A stretch of 64,000 bases of DNA, taken from contig NZ_LR882982.1 in the NCBI RefSeq assembly GCF_904831005.1, positions 1,922,001 through 1,986,000 on the forward strand. The letters are read 5' to 3'. The notes beneath the pieces are model-generated. The model worked only from the letters and a program-made list of their open reading frames with translations, did not search any database and was not told the DNA's origin. The DNA is from Microbacterium hydrocarbonoxydans. Its GTDB lineage: Bacteria; Actinomycetota; Actinomycetes; Actinomycetales; Microbacteriaceae. A program made the position numbers and the translations under genes. Positions 57,616-64,000 of the stretch are shown in pieces; the first letter of the stretch is position 1, and every line of letters starts with the position of its first letter.

Positions 57616-58653
57616 CTACTCGCCGAACGGCCGACGAGTGGCAATCACGGTCAGCATGCGCTCGAGCGCGAAGATCGGATCCCGCGACGCGCCCTTGACC
57701 TCGGCGTCCGCACGCGCGGTCGCCTGAATCGCGAGACCCAGCGAACGTTCGTTCCAGCCCGCGAGATCGCGACGAGCGCGATCGACCTGCCAGTCCTTCA
57801 TGCCGAGTCTCTGAGCGAGCTGACGACTGGGTTCGCGATTGCCGGCGACGCGCGCCATCGTTCGCAGCTTCATCGCGAAAGCGGCGACCATGGGCACGGG
57901 GTCCGCGCCGGATGCCAGTGCGTGGCGCAACGCCACGAGCGACTCGCCGTAGCGGCCGGCGATCGCGGTGTCGGCGACGACGAACGCCGAGACCTCGACG
58001 CGCCCGCCGTAGTACTTGGTGACCACGTCTTCGGTGACGTCGCCCTCGACGTCGCCGATCAGCTGCTGGCAAGCCGCAGCGAGCTCCGTCAGGTCATCGG
58101 CGAACGCCGAGACCAGCGCGCGAAGCGCCGCGGGCGCGACGCGCTTGCCCGCGGCCTTGAACTCGCCAGCCGCGAAGTCGACTCTGTCACCGTCTCGTTT
58201 GATCGCCGGGGTCGCGATCTCGATGCCGTCGCCGGTTCCCGCGCGGAGCGCGTCGAGCAGCTTCTTGCCGCGCACACTGGCGCCGGTGTGCCGGAGGATG
58301 ACGGTGGCGCCCTCCTGCGGGTGGTCGAGGTAGGACACAGCCTCATTCAGGAAAGCATCCGAGCACTTCTCGACGCCGGAGACTCGCACGAGACGAGGTT
58401 CGCCGAACAGCGACGGCGACGTGAGGGCGAGAAGGGTGCCGGGCGCATAGTCGTCTGCGCGCACATCGGTGACCTCGAGCGCCGGATCCTCAGTGCGAAG
58501 GTAGTCGCGGACGCCGGCGATCGCACGCTCAGCGCAGACCTCTTCGGGCCCGAACACCAGCACCACGGATGCCGGGCGGGGGTCGCGCCATGAGACCTGC
58601 GGGATCTTGGTCGCCTTCGCGCCACCACGGGACGGGGTACGCGAAGCTGCCAT
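57616..58653 (-). CDS. holA: DNA polymerase III subunit delta
   Basis: A 345-residue clamp-loader delta subunit that opens the beta clamp. VVLVFGPEEVCAERAI near 30-45, RADDYAPGTLLALTSPSLFGEPRLVRV and a C-terminal helical collar domain (about 215-345) fit the actinobacterial HolA. The ATG is exactly 6 nt after TAGGCT (58660-58665), so it is probably leaderless. It comes after comEC (60 nt), the usual comEA-comEC-holA order. Confidence 0.94.
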   Translation of the reverse strand: MAASRTPSRGGAKATKIPQVSWRDPRPASVVLVFGPEEVCAERAIAGVRDYLRTEDPALEVTDVRADDYAPGTLLALTSPSLFGEPRLVRVSGVEKCSDAFLNEAVSYLDHPQEGATVILRHTGASVRGKKLLDALRAGTGDGIEIATPAIKRDGDRVDFAAGEFKAAGKRVAPAALRALVSAFADDLTELAAACQQLIGDVEGDVTEDVVTKYYGGRVEVSAFVVADTAIAGRYGESLVALRHALASGADPVPMVAAFAMKLRTMARVAGNREPSRQLAQRLGMKDWQVDRARRDLAGWNERSLGLAIQATARADAEVKGASRDPIFALERMLTVIATRRPFGE

Positions 58654-58713
58654 TCCCCCAGCCTACCGGCGGGGTCGGACACCACCGTCGTTCCGCGTCG
58701 CGCTCATCCCCCG

Positions 58714-61002
58714 CTAGTCGTCCGTCCAGACCTGCAGCTCGCCCTCGCGCTCGGCGAGCAGCACCCGCCCGCTCACGTCGGTCCGCAGCACGTGAGCGCC
58801 GATGCCCTGCAGGATCGCCAGTATCTCGTCTCTCGGGTGCCCGTAGTCGTTGTCCTGCCCCACGCTGACGACAGCGGCGGCCGGGCTCAGCGCCTGATAC
58901 AGAGCGGCATCCTGGTCGGCGCTGCCATGATGAGCGACCTTCACGACATCGAACTCGCCGCGGATGTGCGCGGTGCGCATCAGCATCCTCTGCGCCTCTG
59001 CCGAGAGGTCGCCGAGATACAGCGACCGCGGCACGTCTCCTCCGCGTATCTCCAGCACCACGCTCAGATCGTTCCCGGGCGGGAACGCCGATGTCCGGCG
59101 CTGCGGCCACAGGACGTTCCATTCGGCGGCTCCGAGTTCGCCCCGCATCCCGGCGACAGCGAGTGTGATCGTCGCCCCGCCATCGGCGAGGTGGGCCAGC
59201 ATCCGCTCGTCACCGGTCTCGCCGACGGGCCCGTGCACCACCGCTCCGACGCGCCCCTGAACAGCCGCGACTCCGCCGACGTGGTCGAGATCGAAATGAG
59301 TCAGCACGAGCAGGTCGATCCGGTCGATCCCCAGCGAACGCAGACAGGCCTCGAGCGGCGCCGGCGCCGGCCCCGTGTCGATCAGGGCCACGGTTCCCTG
59401 CGATCGCACGAGAACCGCATCGCCCTGCCCCACATCGCATGCCGCGATCGACCAGGCCTCCGGCGTCGTCGAGCTCGCCAGAGGGCCGTCGAGCAGCAGA
59501 CGAGCGCATCCCGCGGCGATGACGACTGCCACAACCATGCGCGCCAAGAGACGCAGACGTCGCCCTCCGACAGTGGGTGCGCCGCCGATCAGCACGATCG
59601 CGATCGCTGCGCTCACTGCGCCCACGATCGCCGCACTCGCGATACCCGAGGGCATCGCGATCTGCGCGAGCGGTGCCGTCGCACTCACCTGCGCCGTCGC
59701 AGCGATCCACGCGGAGGGGAGCCAGGCCGCAGCCGCGAGAAGGTCGGCGAGCAGCGGCAGCGGGGCTGCAAGGCACGCGAGCATGCCGATGACGGTCGCG
59801 AGGGGTGCGGCAGGGGCGGCCAGCAGGTTCGCGGCGAGCCCCACGAGAGACTGCTGCTCAGCGAACAGAGCGATGATCGGACCGCACGCGAGCTGAGCAG
59901 CCAGTGGCACGGCGATGGCGAGAGCCAGAGGCGACGGGAGCACGCGTCGCATCCCGCGCGCGAGATGCGGGGCGAGCAGGATCAACGCACCGGATGCTGC
60001 GACGGACAGCGCGAACCCCGGGCTCGCCGCCAACCAGGGATCCGCAAGCAGGATGCCCGTCGCGCTCAACGCGAGGAGGCCAGCACCCGCGCTCGGACGC
60101 CCGAGCATCAGCGCCAGCATCGCGACTGCTGCCATCACCCCCGCACGGATCACGCTCGGCTCGGGAGTGACCAGGATCACGAACCCGCAGAGCGCCACGA
60201 CAGCGACGAGGATGCGGGTACGCCGACCGCCGCCGCAGATCGCGGTCAGCCAGAACATGGCACCGACGACGATCGCGCAGTTCGCTCCGCTCACCGCCGT
60301 GAGGTGGCTGAGGCCGCTCGACTTCATCTGCTCCGTGAGCTCGGCCGACACCGCGCGCGTGTCGCCGACCGCCAAGCCAGGAAGCAGTCCGGCCCCGGGA
60401 GCGGGAAGGGTCGAGGAACGCTCGATGAACGTGCCGCGCAGATCGGCAGCCGCCGCGAACACCCCCTGCGCCGGCACATCGACCGACGACGTGCTCGCGA
60501 ACAAGACCAGCGCCGCCCTCTCCCCCGGCTCGGTCTGCGCCGCCTCACCGGTGATCCGCACCACCGCCCCGAGATCGAAGCCCTCCGCCGGATCGATCCC
60601 GATCCGCACCGGCGCCGACGCCGCCCGCACAGCCCCGGGCGACCCGATGCCCGTGAGCTGCACCTCCATCCACAACCGTCCGTCCCGCCCGAACGACGCC
60701 GACGAGGTGACCTCACCCACCGCCTCGACCACACGGCCGTCCCACGACGCGGCGCTGTCGCGAGCCGGTGTCGCGATCAGCACGGCGACGGAGACCGCCG
60801 CAGCAGTCGCCATCACGACCACCACCAGTCCGGCCCCCGACGCGGCGCGGGGCGAGCGACGGAGCACGACGACCAGCACGACTGCCGCCCCCACCGCGCC
60901 TGCGAGAGCACTCCACCCGGCCACAGCCGGCACGAACACGCAGAGAAGCGCGGACGCCCATGCAACCCCGGCGATCGGCAGAAGTCGCAGATCGCGGCTC
61001 AT
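58714..61002 (-). CDS. comEC: ComEC/Rec2-family DNA uptake membrane protein
   Basis: A 762-residue protein: N-terminal membrane helices and a DUF4131-like part, the competence domain (about 215-470, LSHLTAVSGANCAIVVG) and a C-terminal metallo-beta-lactamase-like domain with THFDLDHVGG (about 545-554). In naturally competent bacteria ComEC is the inner channel for DNA. The ATG at 61002 gives a hydrophobic start MSRDLRLLPIAG; no ribosome site is obvious, so the start is not certain. comEA lies upstream, separated by a 90-codon gene. Confidence 0.92.
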   Translation of the reverse strand: MSRDLRLLPIAGVAWASALLCVFVPAVAGWSALAGAVGAAVVLVVVLRRSPRAASGAGLVVVVMATAAAVSVAVLIATPARDSAASWDGRVVEAVGEVTSSASFGRDGRLWMEVQLTGIGSPGAVRAASAPVRIGIDPAEGFDLGAVVRITGEAAQTEPGERAALVLFASTSSVDVPAQGVFAAAADLRGTFIERSSTLPAPGAGLLPGLAVGDTRAVSAELTEQMKSSGLSHLTAVSGANCAIVVGAMFWLTAICGGGRRTRILVAVVALCGFVILVTPEPSVIRAGVMAAVAMLALMLGRPSAGAGLLALSATGILLADPWLAASPGFALSVAASGALILLAPHLARGMRRVLPSPLALAIAVPLAAQLACGPIIALFAEQQSLVGLAANLLAAPAAPLATVIGMLACLAAPLPLLADLLAAAAWLPSAWIAATAQVSATAPLAQIAMPSGIASAAIVGAVSAAIAIVLIGGAPTVGGRRLRLLARMVVAVVIAAGCARLLLDGPLASSTTPEAWSIAACDVGQGDAVLVRSQGTVALIDTGPAPAPLEACLRSLGIDRIDLLVLTHFDLDHVGGVAAVQGRVGAVVHGPVGETGDERMLAHLADGGATITLAVAGMRGELGAAEWNVLWPQRRTSAFPPGNDLSVVLEIRGGDVPRSLYLGDLSAEAQRMLMRTAHIRGEFDVVKVAHHGSADQDAALYQALSPAAAVVSVGQDNDYGHPRDEILAILQGIGAHVLRTDVSGRVLLAEREGELQVWTDD

Positions 61003-61180
61003 ACGTGCGCTTGAACGCGCGCATGAACCCGTAGTGCGCTCGTCATCGTGGGCCAATGCATCACGCCAACCTATGCGCGCGTGAAGGCCCTTCGCCGATG
61101 ACGGTCCGCGGTCGGTGGACGAGTCGCTGAATGCCCTGCGATGTGCAGCAGAAGAGAGCCAGTACGGCCCCCGCTCGCCG
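61003..61180. other. gap between comEC and the 90-aa gene
   Basis: 178 bp without a supported gene. An ATG at 61024 opens a different frame over comEC and is not preferred. No clear terminator or promoter. Confidence 0.35.
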
Positions 61181-61453
61181 CTACGACGTCCGCCGACGGA
61201 CCCGCAGGCTTCCGTTCTCCGCCTGCACGATGTTCCACGCCTTCGCTCCGATAGACGTCCCCGCGGCGGTCCGATGCTCGTCCACCCGCAGCGTGAAGCC
61301 GTCATCTCTCAGCTCGAGGCATGCGTGAACGCAAGCACCATCGGAGAACAGAATGACGAGGTCACCCGGCTGAACGGAATGGCCCTGCGGCTCGAGTCGA
61401 GCGCCGGGGAAGAGGTGAGTCCGATTGGTTCGCAGCGTCGGAAGCGTTTCCAT
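61181..61453 (-). CDS. small protein of unknown function between comEA and comEC
   Basis: A 90-residue protein with no signal or membrane segment. It contains HSVQPGDLVILFSDGACVHACLELRDDGFTLRVDEH (features: GDLVILFSDG, CVHACLEL, DDGFTLRVDEH), IGAKAWNIVQAE and an Arg-rich end, like a small beta-rich domain. Support: TAGCAT (61460-61465) ends exactly 6 nt before the ATG, the spacing seen for other leaderless genes here, and the composition looks coding. It splits the usual comEA-comEC pair. No family recognised. Confidence 0.55.
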   Translation of the reverse strand: METLPTLRTNRTHLFPGARLEPQGHSVQPGDLVILFSDGACVHACLELRDDGFTLRVDEHRTAAGTSIGAKAWNIVQAENGSLRVRRRTS

Positions 61454-61517
61454 CGTTCGATGCTACGTACTCGAGGAAGGGGCGTGCTGAGACCACCCTG
61501 CACTGAGGCGGGCCTCT

Positions 61518-62120
61518 TCACACCCTCACCCCGTCACGAATACCCGCCAACAACTTCTCGCCGATGCCGGGCACGGCCAGGAGATCGTCGACCGACGAGA
61601 ATCGACCGTTCTCGTCGCGCCAAGCGATGATCCGCTCGGCCAGAGCCGGGCCGATCCGAGGCAACGTCTCGAGCGACGTCTGATCAGCCGCGTTGAGATC
61701 TATCCGTTCGTCCGCCGGGTGAACCGGACCCGCTCCCGCCTGAGCGCCCGCCACGGCCATCTCGGGCACGATGATCTGTTCGCCGTCGTCGAGCAGCCTG
61801 GCCAGGTTGATGCCGGCCAGGTCTGCCTCGTCAGTGGTTCCACCGGCAGCGGCCACCGCATCGACCATGCGGGAGTCGAGGTCGAGCACGTACAGCCCCG
61901 GATGCTCGACGGCGCCGAGCACGTGCACGTAGAGCTCTGCCGACTCAGCTGAGCCACCGGCATCCTCGGTGAGCGCCACGGACTCCGTCGGTGCCGCCTG
62001 CCCTTTGAGGAGACCGAGACCCACGGCACCCGAGAGCACCACAAGCCCGACGACCACCGCTGCCCCGGCGCTCACCTGCATCCTGCGAGGTCGCGAAGTG
62101 CGCGGGGACGGCTCGGGCAT
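61518..62120 (-). CDS. comEA: ComEA-family DNA-binding protein
   Basis: A 200-residue protein anchored by one N-terminal helix (about 16-38), an outer SLBB-type domain (about 62-118, ELYVHVLGAVEHPGLYVL) and a C-terminal pair of helix-hairpin-helix motifs (about 138-200: LNAADQTSLETLPRIGPALAERII, DDLLAVPGIGEKLL). ComEA binds DNA outside the membrane and hands it to ComEC. TAGCGT (62127-62132) ends 6 nt before the ATG: leaderless. Confidence 0.92.
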   Translation of the reverse strand: MPEPSPRTSRPRRMQVSAGAAVVVGLVVLSGAVGLGLLKGQAAPTESVALTEDAGGSAESAELYVHVLGAVEHPGLYVLDLDSRMVDAVAAAGGTTDEADLAGINLARLLDDGEQIIVPEMAVAGAQAGAGPVHPADERIDLNAADQTSLETLPRIGPALAERIIAWRDENGRFSSVDDLLAVPGIGEKLLAGIRDGVRV

Positions 62121-62213
62121 CCCGCCACGCTAGGGGGTCCACCACCGCCCGTGAGACGCCGCGTGCCGCCGCCCGTGGAGAATCACGAGCGACGGCACGA
62201 TGTGCAGGGCTGC

Positions 62214-64000
62214 TCAGCCCTTGACGACGATGCTGACGATCTTGGGCGCGCGCACCACGACCTTGACGATCTCACGGTCGCCGATCGAGCGGATGACGCG
62301 CTCATCGGCACGCGCGAGCGCTTCGAGCTCGACCTCGCCGATGCGTGCAGACACCTCGAGCTGCGCACGCACCTTGCCCCCGACCTGCACGACGGCGGTC
62401 ACGGTGTCTTCGACCAGCAGCACAGGATCAGCCGAGCGCCACGTCACGAGGCCGACCGAGGGCTCATGGCCGAGGGCCTCCCACATCTCCTCCGCAGTGT
62501 GCGGGGCGATGAGGTCGAGCATGACGGCGACCGTCTCCGCGGCCTCACGCACAGCGGGGTCGGCCGCGCCGCCGGCACCGTCGATCGTCTTACGAGTGAC
62601 GTTGACGAGCTCCATCAGGCGCGCGACGAGAACGTTGAACTTCGTCTGCTCCACGAGTGCGGGCGCCTCGGACAGCAGCTTGTGGGTGGCGCGGCGCAGC
62701 GTGGCGTCACCTCCCGCGAACACGACGTCGACGGGGCTCGACACCTCGTGGGCGATGCGCAGGGCGCGGGAGAGGAACTTCTGTGCGCCCGTCGTCGAGA
62801 CGTCGGCCCAGTCCTTGTCGTCCTCGACGGGGCCGGCGAAGGCGAGGCCGACACGCAGCGCATCCGCGCCGTGGGCGTCGAGCTCTTCCTGGAAGAGCAC
62901 GAGGTTTCCCTTGCTCTTCGACATCTTCTGGCCGTCGAGCAGCACCATTCCCTGGTTGATCAGGTTGGAGAACGGCTCCGTGAAATCGATGAGTCCCATA
63001 TCGAACAGGACCTTGGTGATGAAGCGGGCATAGAGCAGGTGCAGGATCGCGTGCTCGACGCCGCCGATGTACGAGTCGACGGGAGCCCAGCGCGCGGCCT
63101 GGGCAGGGTCGAACGCCATCGTGTCGCTGTGGGGCGAGAGGAACCGCAGGAAGTACCACGAGCTGTCGACGAAAGTGTCCATCGTGTCGGGGTCGCGCAG
63201 CACCGGCTCGCCCGACACGGGATCGACGGTGCGCACCCAGCTCTCCGCGCCACCCAGGGGCGAGGTGCCCTTCGGCTTGAGATCGAGACCCTCGACGCTC
63301 GGCAGCTTCACCGGCAGCTTGTCTTCGGGAACGGGGATGATGCTGCCGTCCTCTGCATGGAGCATCGGAATCGGCGTTCCCCAGAAGCGCTGGCGCGAGA
63401 TCAGCCAGTCACGCAGGCGATAGTTCTTGGCGGCACGACCGGTGCCGGATGCCTCGAGCTGCTCGATCGCGCGAGTGATCGCGTTGCGCTTCGAGAGCCC
63501 GTTGAGCGCACCGGAGTTGATCATGCGTCCCTCGCCGGTGAGAGCGATCCCCGTCGACGCCGGATTCTGCTCGTCGAGGGCTGCACCGGTGTCGACCGGC
63601 ACTCCCTCGTCATCGACCTCGATCACGGGCATCGCGCCGGTGATCGGAGCGGTCGTGTCGACCACGACCTTGACGGGCAGGTCGAAGGCGCGGGCGAAGT
63701 CGAGGTCGCGCTGGTCGTGCGCGGGCACGGCCATGACAGCGCCATGACCGTAGTCGGCGAGCACGTAGTCGGCAGCCCAGATCGGCAGCTTCTCGCCGTT
63801 GACCGGGTTGATCGCGTAGCGCTCGAGGAAGACACCCGTCTTGGGGCGATCGGTCGACTGACGATCGATGTCGGTCGTCTTCTGCACATCGCCCAGGTAC
63901 TTCTCGAAGCGCTCGCGCACCTCGACCGGAGCATCGGCTGCCAGCTCGGCTGCGAGATCGCCGTCGGGCGCCACGACGAAGAAGGTGGCGCCGTGGAGCG
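62214..64000 (-). CDS. leuS: leucyl-tRNA synthetase, C-terminal part (cut by window edge)
   Basis: About 595 residues of a class I synthetase that charges tRNA-Leu; the frame runs past base 64000, so the HIGH motif and N-terminus are outside. Seen are the end of the editing domain ([11 protein letters not shown]..., [16 protein letters not shown]), the catalytic KMSKS in [13 protein letters not shown] (62922-62936 approx.), and the anticodon-binding C-terminal domain. No internal start should be assumed. Confidence 0.96.
   Translation of the reverse strand, partial: LHGATFFVVAPDGDLAAELAADAPVEVRERFEKYLGDVQKTTDIDRQSTDRPKTGVFLERYAINPVNGEKLPIWAADYVLADYGHGAVMAVPAHDQRDLDFARAFDLPVKVVVDTTAPITGAMPVIEVDDEGVPVDTGAALDEQNPASTGIALTGEGRMINSGALNGLSKRNAITRAIEQLEASGTGRAAKNYRLRDWLISRQRFWGTPIPMLHAEDGSIIPVPEDKLPVKLPSVEGLDLKPKGTSPLGGAESWVRTVDPVSGEPVLRDPDTMDTFVDSSWYFLRFLSPHSDTMAFDPAQAARWAPVDSYIGGVEHAILHLLYARFITKVLFDMGLIDFTEPFSNLINQGMVLLDGQKMSKSKGNLVLFQEELDAHGADALRVGLAFAGPVEDDKDWADVSTTGAQKFLSRALRIAHEVSSPVDVVFAGGDATLRRATHKLLSEAPALVEQTKFNVLVARLMELVNVTRKTIDGAGGAADPAVREAAETVAVMLDLIAPHTAEEMWEALGHEPSVGLVTWRSADPVLLVEDTVTAVVQVGGKVRAQLEVSARIGEVELEALARADERVIRSIGDREIVKVVVRAPKIVSIVVKG

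Noticed and set aside
58792..61014. 740-codon plus-strand frame opposite comEC
   Set aside because: The translation is mostly Arg, Gln, His and Asp in no pattern. ComEC on the other strand explains the region.

Overview
The window is a high-GC chromosomal segment from an actinobacterium, most likely Microbacteriaceae and probably Microbacterium. Signs of this are the GC-rich third codon positions, OpcA next to Zwf, an actinobacterial-type LeuA, the suf operon with an embedded Rieske ferredoxin, and many start codons sitting 6-7 nt behind a TANNNT hexamer (leaderless mRNAs). There is no phage, IS element, CRISPR array or rRNA operon; the only RNA gene is a tRNA-Asn.

Left part (1-21 kb). A minus-strand suf operon (sufB-sufD-Rieske ferredoxin-sufC-sufT) runs into a MalY/PatB-type PLP C-S lyase. 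Divergent from it is ctaA (heme A synthase); ctaB (heme O synthase) lies further on. Then follow a lipoprotein/secreted PKD-like pair and a six-gene sugar phosphate operon, tkt-tal-pgi-zwf-opcA-pgl, joined mostly by 4-bp ATGA overlaps. It supplies the whole oxidative and non-oxidative pentose phosphate branch up to 6-phosphogluconate. A NIPA-like transporter and peptide deformylase share a tiny divergent promoter, followed by a Septum_form lipoprotein, a doubtful small ORF between two strong hairpins, and tRNA-Asn.

Middle part (21-48.7 kb). This is mainly a minus-strand housekeeping series: an unusual lone ABC ATPase, dnaG, dgt, dusB, dsbA-like, uppS, recO, leuA (with a leucine leader peptide and attenuator-like hairpin), era, a CNNM/CorC protein, ybeY, phoH, a HIT protein, rsmE, dnaJ, hrcA (with CIRCE), hemW, two DUF1990 proteins and lepA. 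Plus-strand genes are set among them: glutathione peroxidase, an APH-type phosphotransferase, a P-loop kinase-like protein, a TRIC channel, a lipoprotein and a carboxylesterase. A small three-gene unit (ECF sigma, CU044_5270-type membrane protein, secreted I36-like protein) sits between era and leuA.

Right part (48.7-64 kb). A peptide-type ABC importer (binding lipoprotein, an oversized OppB, OppC, fused OppDF), an alpha/beta hydrolase and an MFS exporter separate lepA from the translation/replication/competence block rpsT, holA, comEC, a 90-aa unknown, comEA and leuS (cut by the right edge).

No large unknown system is visible. The most interesting items are the leuA leader, the OppB with about six extra membrane segments, the ABC ATPase whose switch histidine is Asn, the ECF-sigma/secreted-protein operon, mutually overlapping divergent leaderless promoters, and paired palindromic intergenic repeats.
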